Shown here piece by piece: positions 1 through 5,172 of a DNA stretch of 5,816 nt. Made by a program: the position numbers and the translations under genes. This DNA comes from Candidatus Methanoperedentaceae archaeon (GTDB taxonomy: Archaea; Halobacteriota; Methanosarcinia; Methanosarcinales; Methanoperedenaceae), in NCBI GenBank assembly GCA_014859785.1, contig JACUTP010000118.1, positions 1 to 5,816 on the forward strand, written 5' to 3'. The notes under the pieces are model-generated. The model was not told where the DNA came from, ran no database searches, and worked only from the letters and a program-made list of their open reading frames with translations. The first letter of the stretch is position 1. Each line of letters begins with the position of its first letter.

Positions 1-2
1 GA

Positions 3-68
3 ATAGGATTAAACATAGACTCAACAGGGGATGATGTAATATCAGGTATTGATCATCCAGTAGGGTGA
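3..68 (+). CDS. Possible C-terminal tail of an upstream gene (partial)
   Basis: An open frame enters from the left edge and runs 21 codons to a TGA at 66-68, reading roughly IGLNIDSTGDDVISG followed by IDHPVG. The frames starting at bases 1 and 2 stop within the first 11 codons, so this is the only plus-strand frame that could carry a gene end. An inverted repeat resembling a terminator begins two bases after the stop, which fits a real gene end facing the minus-strand operon. The tail is too short to identify a family, and a chance open frame of this length is common, so this is a weak call. Confidence 0.3.
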   Translation: MGLNIDSTGDDVISGIDHPVG

Positions 69-69
69 T

Positions 70-108
70 AAACTTTGGTTTTGCTTATGGGCTGGGAGCA
101 CAAAGTTT
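70..108. terminator. Candidate bidirectional terminator between convergent genes
   Basis: Perfect 8-base arms AAACTTTG (70-77) and CAAAGTTT (101-108) flank a 23-base loop. The right arm runs into TTTTAAG, giving a U-rich end for plus-strand transcription. The element lies between the possible gene end at 68 and the minus-strand stop at 170, the right place for a shared terminator. The stem is AT-rich and the loop large, so its stability is modest. Archaeal termination depends mainly on T-tracts, so the hairpin itself may not matter. Confidence 0.35.
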
Positions 109-138
109 TAAGAAAACCCTGAAAATCCATTTCTCCTT

Positions 139-169
139 AAAAATCTTGGAGTTGGTTCCTTGCCGAACC
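139..169 (-). terminator. Candidate terminator of the minus-strand operon
   Basis: Read on the minus strand, the hydrolase stop codon (172-170) is followed immediately by GGTTC, a six-base loop and GAACC (169-154). After a short spacer come five Ts (143-139). The stem has only five base pairs and the T-run is not adjacent to it, so this is a weak intrinsic-type signal. Its position directly after the last gene of the operon is the main support. Confidence 0.3.
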
Positions 170-1156
170 TCAAATCTCAAGCACGGTATTAATCTCCCCA
201 AGCGCCCGTGCATACGTCCCCATCTTATTCAAATGCCCAGCAAGCTTATAAGGTCTGTGACCACCTGGATGGTACACGATAACAGCCTCTGGATTGCATC
301 CTTCTACCATGCCCACAAGCTCATTCACGTCCATGTGGTCGCTGATATTAATTGTGGGAATTTTATAATCCTTCCTGCCTGTCAGGATGAACTTTTTTGT
401 ACCGGAAAGCGCCGGGATCTGTGCGGGCGTAACAATACGGATACCGCAATCGCTATTAACATCAACAAGCTGCCCGGCATTATCCATCAGCCCTTCGGTA
501 AGCGCAAGCGAAACAGGTTCCATCCCGATATCACCCGAATACCCGCTTTCCCTTATAAGTTTAACAGCACGCTGTGCCTTCCCGAACGAATAAGCACCCA
601 GTGCTATATTCCCATCAATTGATGCTTCTACAGCTTCCCTGAAACCTTCAATATCATCCTTGAAATGGCACTTCGGGTCAGAAGGGTCGCCATAATTTGC
701 CTCGGTAACAAGCACATCGCATTCAGGTAAATCCGCTGCATCTTTCAAATCCCCGGTTACAAGAATACGTGTTCCGAGTTCATTTTCCCAGTAAAAAGCA
801 CATGAACCGATGGTATGATGCGTCGGGTAGGTTTTCACCTCAACACCGCAGATGTCGATACTTTCACCCGTCCTGAAAGTACTTCCTGCAAATTCCTTAC
901 CGTAAAGAATCTCAAGAGCACGCGCAGTTTCCCCGGAACATACCGCATTCTCAGAAACCATGGCAGATTTTCCGTGGTGGTCGGAATGCGCGTGGGTTAT
1001 AAGGAATGCATCAGGTCTGCAATCACATGAATTCGAGGTGTCAACAGCAAAAGTCAGCTTTTTTTCTGCATTAAAAACAAGTGAAACATGGGGTTTGAAT
1101 CCTCTACTTGTCCGGTACCTTATGGGAAGTACACCGAGGTCAAATAAAGGCTGCAA
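170..1156 (-). CDS. MBL-fold hydrolase of the beta-CASP (CPSF/Artemis-like) type, putative nuclease
   Basis: This 328-residue protein is a metallo-beta-lactamase-fold enzyme. It shows the metal-binding motif HAHSDHHG (His55, His57, Asp59, His60), a second histidine region THHTIGS (His113/His114) and VTGDLKD with Asp136. The later parts resemble the beta-CASP branch: GAYSFGKAQRAV (about 187-198) matches the strand-helix opening of the CASP insert, NISDHMDVNEL (His274) resembles the SxHxD motif, and VIVYHPGGH (His296) resembles the terminal histidine motif. Enzymes of this type cut RNA or DNA using two zinc ions, so a nucleic-acid-processing role is inferred, but the substrate cannot be told from sequence. 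At 328 residues it is shorter than full CPSF-like proteins and lacks the N-terminal KH domains of archaeal aCPSF1. The start is TTG at 1156, preceded by GAGGGG (1166-1161); I see no better in-frame start. It begins 11 bases after the thioredoxin stop and is probably co-transcribed with it. Confidence 0.85.
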   Translation of the reverse strand: MQPLFDLGVLPIRYRTSRGFKPHVSLVFNAEKKLTFAVDTSNSCDCRPDAFLITHAHSDHHGKSAMVSENAVCSGETARALEILYGKEFAGSTFRTGESIDICGVEVKTYPTHHTIGSCAFYWENELGTRILVTGDLKDAADLPECDVLVTEANYGDPSDPKCHFKDDIEGFREAVEASIDGNIALGAYSFGKAQRAVKLIRESGYSGDIGMEPVSLALTEGLMDNAGQLVDVNSDCGIRIVTPAQIPALSGTKKFILTGRKDYKIPTINISDHMDVNELVGMVEGCNPEAVIVYHPGGHRPYKLAGHLNKMGTYARALGEINTVLEI

Positions 1157-1167
1157 TAAACCCCTCT

Positions 1168-1440
1168 TTATTCCAGGGCAGCGTTAATATCCTGTTCCAG
1201 TACACTGGCGCGGGTAACACCGGTATACCGCTTGAAGACTTTCCCGTCCTTTTCAAGAATCAGGGTAGGAATTGCATGAACCGTATATTTAATAGCCAGT
1301 TCCTGGTTTGCATCCACATCAATTTTCTTGAACTCGACCTTTCCCTCAAATTTCTTTTCCATTTCTTCAAGGATGGGGTCCTGCATCTTGCAAGGTCCGC
1401 ACCAGTCTGCATAAAAATCCATTAATATTACATTACTCAT
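1168..1440 (-). CDS. Short archaeal-type thioredoxin
   Basis: This 90-residue protein has the redox-active motif WCGPC (Cys14 and Cys17) and the cis-proline loop AIPTLIL (Pro58), the two defining thioredoxin features. It would act in the cytoplasm as a dithiol-disulfide oxidoreductase reducing target proteins. It starts directly at the strand before the active site (MSNVILMDFY), lacking the first strand and helix of bacterial thioredoxins of about 108 residues; small thioredoxins of this kind are known in methanogens. The start is ATG at 1440 because a perfect AGGAGG lies seven bases upstream. A longer frame from GTG at 1470 would place that site inside the coding region and add residues foreign to the fold. 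Its first eight bases overlap the end of the small cysteine-motif gene, and the MBL hydrolase follows after 11 bases. No thioredoxin reductase is visible, so the electron donor is unknown. Confidence 0.95.
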   Translation of the reverse strand: MSNVILMDFYADWCGPCKMQDPILEEMEKKFEGKVEFKKIDVDANQELAIKYTVHAIPTLILEKDGKVFKRYTGVTRASVLEQDINAALE

Positions 1441-1525
1441 TTCGTTTCCTCCTGGGGTAACAGATGCCACAGGTCTTGCATTTTTCCTTAACTGGCTTTT
1501 TTACATCCCGTCTTTTTTCCTGCAT
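1433..1525 (-). CDS. Small 30-residue protein with CxxCxxC motif, coupled to thioredoxin
   Basis: A 30-codon frame starts with ATG at 1525 and ends with TAA at 1435-1433, inside the thioredoxin start. A ribosome site AGGTGA (1535-1530) sits four bases upstream, and an in-frame TAA eight codons before the ATG rules out a longer product. The protein is strongly basic and contains KCKTCGICYPRR, with cysteines at 16, 19 and 22. Three cysteines in this spacing could bind zinc or iron, or be a redox target of thioredoxin; this is inference. The thioredoxin AGGAGG site is formed by two consecutive Arg codons (AGG AGG, residues 25-26), and the stop overlaps the next start by eight bases, so the two are probably translationally coupled. 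I do not recognise a family. A short open frame could arise by chance; the ribosome site, overlap and cysteine motif together argue for a real gene or a leader peptide. Confidence 0.55.
   Translation of the reverse strand: MQEKRRDVKKPVKEKCKTCGICYPRRKRNE
1448..1453 (-). promoter_or_regulatory. Ribosome binding site deciding the thioredoxin start
   Basis: The plus strand CCTCCT reads AGGAGG on the minus strand, seven bases before ATG at 1440. It is a full match to the core anti-Shine-Dalgarno complement and favours the 90-residue thioredoxin over the 100-residue GTG-start version. It also lies inside the small upstream gene as two tandem Arg codons. Confidence 0.85.
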
Positions 1526-1593
1526 AAACTCACCTGCTTCCTGACCTTAATATTCCTTCATTGTTTAAAATAGTTGCCCATTTATTTATTTCT

Positions 1594-1616
1594 TATATTG
1601 TATAATATTAAATTTT
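1594..1616 (-). promoter_or_regulatory. Possible TATA-box region for the minus-strand operon
   Basis: The minus strand here is almost pure A/T and contains TTTAATATTATACAATATA-like sequence 70-90 bases before the small-gene ATG at 1525. An archaeal TATA box here would place transcription start roughly 25-30 bases downstream, leaving a leader of about 50 bases. The exact box cannot be chosen because the whole stretch is AT-rich. Confidence 0.3.
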
Positions 1617-1640
1617 ATTTTAAAGTTTTTACTGATTTTA

Positions 1641-1653
1641 TATATGGCATATA
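1641..1653. promoter_or_regulatory. 13-bp palindrome overlapping a TATA-like box (operator candidate)
   Basis: TATATGGCATATA is a perfect inverted repeat with six-base arms around a central G. It overlaps the upstream TATA-like copy at 1638-1647. A dimeric helix-turn-helix regulator bound here would block the general transcription factor, giving a plausible phosphate-responsive switch. No regulator gene is in the window, so this role is inference. Confidence 0.35.
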
Positions 1654-1663
1654 GATTATTGGT

Positions 1664-1678
1664 AAAAATTATATATGG
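1664..1678 (+). promoter_or_regulatory. Probable promoter (BRE/TATA) of the pst operon
   Basis: AAAAATTATATATGG combines a purine-rich stretch resembling an archaeal BRE with a TATA box. Transcription would begin near 1698-1703, close to the ribosome site GGTGAT (1700-1705), giving a very short leader. The upstream copy at 1638-1647 would give a start near 1668 and a leader of about 45 bases that keeps the ribosome site intact. Sequence alone does not decide which is used. Confidence 0.45.
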
Positions 1679-1713
1679 TAAAATGATGTACTTGATTCCG
1701 GTGATAAATCAAA

Positions 1714-2634
1714 ATGAAAAGGATACTGATAATTATAACTTTAGTTATAGCAGGAGTTTTTCTTGCAGGCTGCGTTGACAAAAATTCGGAAACACCGCCA
1801 GACGGGCTTTCAGGCACTGTCAAGGCAGACGGCTCAAGCACGGTGTTTCCCATCAGTGAAGCTGTTGGAGAAGAATACCAGAAATTACATCAAAAAGTAA
1901 GAGTAACGATAGGTATAAGCGGCACAGGCGGCGGCTTCAAGAAGTTCTGTACAGGCGAGACTGATATAAACGGTGCCTCAAGACCGATAAAAGATTCCGA
2001 GATAGAAATCTGCAAAAGTAATGATATTGAGTGGATAGAGATGAAAGTAGCCATTGACGGGCTTTCGGTACTGGTAAACCCCGGGAATACCTGGGTGGAC
2101 AGCCTGACAGTAGCCGAACTTAAGAGTATATGGGAGCCTGGAAGCAAGGTAAAAACATGGAAAGACGTGCGGACGGATTGGCCTGGTGAGGGGATTTACC
2201 TTGTTGGTCCTGACACTGACTCAGGTACTTTTGACTACTTTACCGAGGTAATCGTAGGTGAAGAAAAAGCAAGCCGGGCAGATTACACTGCAAGTGCAGA
2301 TGACAACGTACTTGTTCAGGCTATTGCAGGTGAAAAGTATTCACTTGGATACTTTGGCTATGCATATTATATCGAAAACAAGGATAAGATGAAACTTGTG
2401 GCAATAGATGGCGGTAATGGGGCTGTCCTCCCATCCGGGCAGACAATCAATAACGGTACCTATCCTATATCAAGACCGCTTTTCATTTATGTCAATAAAG
2501 AATCCCTGAACCGCCCTGAGTTAAAGGAATTCGTACGATACTACCTAACCGAAGGAAAGGAGTTTGTACCCCAGGTGGGCTATGTGAAGATGCCGGATTC
2601 GGTGTACGAGGAAGGATTGAACAGGCTCAGATAA
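1714..2634 (+). CDS. pstS: Phosphate ABC transporter substrate-binding lipoprotein PstS
   Basis: This 306-residue protein captures inorganic phosphate outside the membrane and delivers it to the PstCA channel. The N-terminus is a lipoprotein signal: Lys2-Arg3, a hydrophobic core at 4-16 and the lipobox LAGC ending at Cys20, followed by a short polar linker. The phosphate-binding segments of the PstS family are visible: ADGSSTVFPI (38-47), ISGTGGGFKKF (68-78), ASRPI (88-92) and DSGTFDYF (169-176). Cys79 and Cys100 could form a disulfide in the exported domain. The length is normal for the family and the frame is intact. The start ATG has GGTGAT eight bases upstream. It is the first gene of the pst operon, separated by 53 bases from pstC, the only sizeable gap in the operon; this may allow PstS to be made in excess. 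Confidence 0.96.
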   Translation: MKRILIIITLVIAGVFLAGCVDKNSETPPDGLSGTVKADGSSTVFPISEAVGEEYQKLHQKVRVTIGISGTGGGFKKFCTGETDINGASRPIKDSEIEICKSNDIEWIEMKVAIDGLSVLVNPGNTWVDSLTVAELKSIWEPGSKVKTWKDVRTDWPGEGIYLVGPDTDSGTFDYFTEVIVGEEKASRADYTASADDNVLVQAIAGEKYSLGYFGYAYYIENKDKMKLVAIDGGNGAVLPSGQTINNGTYPISRPLFIYVNKESLNRPELKEFVRYYLTEGKEFVPQVGYVKMPDSVYEEGLNRLR

Positions 2635-2675
2635 AAAACGTAAATAATATAAGCAGAGTGTGCCAGTTAGTTCAA

Positions 2676-2681
2676 TGAGGT
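2676..2681 (+). promoter_or_regulatory. Ribosome binding site supporting the TTG start of pstC
   Basis: TGAGGT ends six bases before TTG at 2688. It supports initiation at this TTG, which gives a complete first membrane helix with a basic cytoplasmic N-terminus. The rest of the 53-base gap (2635-2687) shows no hairpin or T-run that would act as a terminator. Confidence 0.7.
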
Positions 2682-2687
2682 ATAAAG

Positions 2688-3581
2688 TTGGATAGATTAC
2701 GGATACAGAGAATCAGGGAACTTGCCATCGAGAAAACCCTCTTTCTCTGTGCCCTTGTCTCTGTTTTAACCACCATGGGGATCGTGCTTGTCCTTGTTTT
2801 TGAGACCTTATCCTTTTTTGAGGAAGTACCTATACTTGAGTTTCTAACAGGCACAACCTGGGCGCCTTCATTCCGCCCGCAGCATTTCGGCGTGCTCCCT
2901 TTGATAAACGGCACATTAATGATTGCACTGGGTGCGGCTGTAATAGCTCTCCCTCTCGGTATTGCAAGCGCAATTTACCTGAGTGAATATGCAAAGCCTG
3001 GAGTAAAGGCTGTGGTGAAGCCTGTACTTGAGATACTGGCAGGCATACCCACGGTTGTGTACGGTTATTTTGCAATAAGCTTCATAACACCCCTTATCCG
3101 TGAAGTGGTACCTGGAACAAACATATTCAATGCAGCCTCGGCAAGTATTGTTGTGGGTATTATGATTCTTCCAATGGTTTCCAGTTTAAGCGAGGATGCC
3201 ATGCGTTCAGTACCAGGTGCATTGCGGGAAGGTGCATATGCCCTTGGTTCAACCAAATTCGATGTTTCAACGAAAATAGTAGTACCTGCTGCACTTTCAG
3301 GCATCATTGCTTCCTTCATCCTTGCAATTTCAAGGGCAATCGGGGAAACAATGGCTGTTACGCTTGCAGCAGGTGCAACTGCGAAGATGACATTGAATTT
3401 CTTTGAAAGCATACAGACTATGACTGCATATATTGTCCAGGTCAGTTTAGGGGACACGCCATACGGAAGTATAGAATACAGGACGATATTCGCTGTTGGC
3501 GCCGTACTTTTTGTAATGACCTTTATCATGAACATTGCAAGTATGTGGATTAAAAACAGATACAGGGAGGTTTATACCTGA
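2688..3581 (+). CDS. pstC: Phosphate ABC transporter permease PstC
   Basis: This 297-residue integral membrane protein is one of the two channel subunits of the high-affinity phosphate transporter. A basic N-terminus (DRLRIQRIRE) precedes the first membrane helix at about 17-39. An extracytoplasmic segment with TTWAPSFRPQHFGVLPLI (56-73) follows, which is typical of PstC, and then further helices. The permease coupling loop that contacts the ATPase is clear at about 169-205 (EDAMRSVPGALREGAYALG and onward to VVPAALSG). IPTVVYGYFA (120-129) and SRAIGETMAV are further family hallmarks. The start is TTG at 2688, supported by TGAGGT. The stop TGA (3579-3581) overlaps the proposed CTG start of pstA by four bases, so translation of the two subunits is probably coupled. 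Confidence 0.95.
   Translation: MDRLRIQRIRELAIEKTLFLCALVSVLTTMGIVLVLVFETLSFFEEVPILEFLTGTTWAPSFRPQHFGVLPLINGTLMIALGAAVIALPLGIASAIYLSEYAKPGVKAVVKPVLEILAGIPTVVYGYFAISFITPLIREVVPGTNIFNAASASIVVGIMILPMVSSLSEDAMRSVPGALREGAYALGSTKFDVSTKIVVPAALSGIIASFILAISRAIGETMAVTLAAGATAKMTLNFFESIQTMTAYIVQVSLGDTPYGSIEYRTIFAVGAVLFVMTFIMNIASMWIKNRYREVYT
3565..3570 (+). promoter_or_regulatory. Ribosome binding site supporting a CTG start of pstA
   Basis: GGGAGG is followed by seven bases and then CTG at 3578. No ATG, GTG or TTG exists in this frame between the in-frame stop at 3551-3553 and TTG at 3650. A site this strong at ideal spacing therefore marks CTG as the likely initiation codon. Confidence 0.7.
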
Positions 3582-4417
3582 AAATCAAGGGAATTGCTTT
3601 TGAACTTCTCTGCTTATCTGCAACATTAATCGCCCTTGTACTTCTGGCATTGTTGCTCTGGGATGCATGGGATAAAGGCGCTGACTGGCTGAGCATTAAA
3701 TTCCTTACAAGTTTTCCTTCACGATTCCCCGAAGAGGCAGGTATAAAATCGGCACTTATGGGTTCTATATGGCTCATGGTATTAACCGCAATAATGTCAA
3801 TACCCATGGGAATAGGAAGTGCTGTTTACCTTGAGGAATATGCCAGGAAATCAATACTTACGCAATTGATTGAGCTGAATATTTCAAACCTTGCGGGTGT
3901 TCCCAGCATTGTTTATGGCATACTCGGTCTTGCCCTGTTTGTGAGAGGGCTGAATATGGAAAGAAGTCTTATTTCAGGTGCCCTGACACTTACACTTTTG
4001 ATATTGCCTATTATAATTATTTCAAGCAGGGAAGCCATAAGGGCAGTGCCATCTTCAATCAGGGACGCATCTTATGCCCTTGGCGCCACAAAATGGCAGA
4101 CTATAAGCTATCATGTTCTTCCGGCAGCAATACCAGGTATACTTACAGGAAATATCCTGGCGCTTTCCCGTGCAATTGGCGAGGCAGCCCCACTGCTCAT
4201 GATAGGAGCCCTCACTTTCATAGCTTTCACACCTGAAAGTATTTTTGACCCGTTTACTGCACTTCCAATACAGATATTCAACTGGGCATCCAGGCCCCAG
4301 GCTGAATTCCAGTATCTTGCCGCAGCTGCCATTCTGGTTCTTCTTGCGCTCTTGATGACAATGAATGCAGCAGCTATAATAATACGAAATAAATACCAGA
4401 AAAACCTGAAGTGGTGA
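3578..4417 (+). CDS. pstA: Phosphate ABC transporter permease PstA, probable CTG start
   Basis: From CTG at 3578 this is a 279-residue membrane protein, the second channel subunit paired with PstC. Residues 6-27 (IAFELLCLSATLIALVLLAL and onward) form the first membrane helix. Starting at the first conventional codon, TTG at 3650, would remove 24 residues and most of that helix, and that TTG has no ribosome site. The ATPase-contacting loop is at about 152-190, with SSIRDASYALGATKW and LPAAIPGILTG. LAGVPSIVYGILGLALF (about 105-121) and SRAIGEAAPLL are typical of PstA. The CTG overlaps the pstC stop as CTGA. pstB begins after a four-base gap. The family assignment is very secure; the exact start rests on the ribosome site, the helix and the lack of alternatives. 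Confidence 0.92.
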   Translation: MKIKGIAFELLCLSATLIALVLLALLLWDAWDKGADWLSIKFLTSFPSRFPEEAGIKSALMGSIWLMVLTAIMSIPMGIGSAVYLEEYARKSILTQLIELNISNLAGVPSIVYGILGLALFVRGLNMERSLISGALTLTLLILPIIIISSREAIRAVPSSIRDASYALGATKWQTISYHVLPAAIPGILTGNILALSRAIGEAAPLLMIGALTFIAFTPESIFDPFTALPIQIFNWASRPQAEFQYLAAAAILVLLALLMTMNAAAIIIRNKYQKNLKW

Positions 4418-4418
4418 T
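4413..4418 (+). promoter_or_regulatory. Ribosome binding site of pstB overlapping the pstA stop
   Basis: GGTGAT spans the pstA stop codon (TGA, 4415-4417) and ends three bases before the pstB GTG at 4422. The close spacing is acceptable because GGTGAT pairs with the 5' side of the anti-Shine-Dalgarno region. It ties pstB initiation to pstA termination. Confidence 0.55.
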
Positions 4419-4421
4419 TAA

Positions 4422-5171
4422 GTGACTACTGTTATCAAGACAATTAACTTAAATGCATGGTATGGTGAAAAACTTGCTTTGATAGACGTTAATACCGAAA
4501 TTGAGGAAAATAAGATAACAGCCATAATCGGTCCGAGCGGCTGCGGTAAATCAACATTCATACGCTGTCTTAACCGTATGAATGACCTTGTGGATATTTT
4601 CAGGTATGAAGGCGAAATTATTGTCGATAATATTAATATAAATGATATCGAACCCGAAGCGCTCAGGAAAAATGTCGGGATGGTGTTCCAGAAACCCAAT
4701 CCCTTCCCAAAAAGCATTTATGATAACATAGCCTTCGGTCCTAAAATACAGGGGGTAAAAGATAAAGGCGAGCTTGATTCTATCGTAGAACAAAGCCTGA
4801 AAAAAGCCGCTTTGTGGGATGAGGTCAAGGACAGGCTTAAAGATAGTGCACTGGGATTGAGCGGCGGGCAGCAGCAGCGCCTGTGCATTGCGCGAACTGT
4901 TGCTGTTGAGCCTGAAATAATCCTGTTTGATGAACCCTGTTCGGCTCTTGACCCGATATCAACAAGTAAGATTGAAGACCTCATGATTGAACTGAAAAAG
5001 AAATATACTATAGTGATAGTTACACATAATATGCAGCAGGCAGCCAGGGCGAGTGATTACACAGCATTTTTCCTTGATGGTAAACTTATCGAGTTCGGTG
5101 ACACCAAACAGTTATTCAGGAAGCCGGTAGAGAAAAGCACTGAGGATTACATAATAGGGAGGTTCGGATAA
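4422..5171 (+). CDS. pstB: Phosphate ABC transporter ATP-binding protein PstB
   Basis: This 249-residue ATPase sits on the cytoplasmic side of PstC/PstA and powers phosphate import. All nucleotide-binding motifs are intact: Walker A GPSGCGKST (37-45), Q-loop Gln90 in VFQKPNPFP, signature LSGGQ (146-150), Walker B ILFDE (167-171), D-loop SALD (174-177) and switch histidine His202 in VTHNMQQA. The Walker A followed by FIRCLNRMND, and the VFQKPNPFPKSIYDN segment, are characteristic of PstB rather than other ABC ATPases. The C-terminal YIIGRFG is also typical. Length matches the family. The start is GTG at 4422, preceded by GGTGAT. The phoU ATG follows the stop after one base. Confidence 0.97.
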   Translation: MTTVIKTINLNAWYGEKLALIDVNTEIEENKITAIIGPSGCGKSTFIRCLNRMNDLVDIFRYEGEIIVDNININDIEPEALRKNVGMVFQKPNPFPKSIYDNIAFGPKIQGVKDKGELDSIVEQSLKKAALWDEVKDRLKDSALGLSGGQQQRLCIARTVAVEPEIILFDEPCSALDPISTSKIEDLMIELKKKYTIVIVTHNMQQAARASDYTAFFLDGKLIEFGDTKQLFRKPVEKSTEDYIIGRFG

Positions 5172-5172
5172 T

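Larger units (their letters stand above)
1638..1678 (+). repeat. Tandem copies of TTATATATGG spaced 31 bp
   Basis: The 10-mer TTATATATGG occurs at 1638-1647 and again at 1669-1678, a start-to-start distance of 31 bases, close to three helical turns. Both copies look like TATA boxes and lie just upstream of pstS. They may be two promoters, or one promoter and a matching regulator site on the same face of the helix. AT-rich sequence raises the odds of chance repetition, but the shared GG end makes an accidental match less trivial. Confidence 0.5.

Noticed and set aside
29..58. Inverted repeat GGATGAT / ATCATCC as a terminator of an upstream gene.
   Set aside because: It lies before the stop of the presumed coding tail and is not followed by a T-run; the repeat at 70-108 is better placed.
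65..622. A 185-codon open frame on the plus strand opposite the hydrolase gene.
   Set aside because: It is antisense to a clear MBL-fold gene, has no recognisable motif, and its composition is that of a reverse-frame shadow.
1441..1470. A GTG at 1470 that would extend thioredoxin by ten residues.
   Set aside because: The AGGAGG ribosome site for the ATG at 1440 lies inside this extension, the added residues do not resemble a thioredoxin N-terminus, and the stretch is better explained by the overlapping small gene in another frame.
1597..1610. A TATAAT-like string that resembles a bacterial -10 box.
   Set aside because: The spacer is nearly all A/T so such matches are expected, I see no suitably spaced -35 element, and the gene set points to an archaeon.
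2675..2695. A six-codon upstream frame (ATG to TAG) overlapping the pstC start.
   Set aside because: Its ATG is part of the pstC ribosome-site region and it lacks its own ribosome site; it is most likely chance.
3650..3652. TTG as the start of pstA.
   Set aside because: It has no ribosome site and would cut through the first membrane helix, whereas CTG at 3578 has a strong site and keeps the helix.
4418..4717. A minus-strand 99-codon frame, and other minus-strand frames across pstC, pstA, pstB and phoU.
   Set aside because: All are antisense to strongly recognised transporter genes and show no family motif or ribosome site that I can support.
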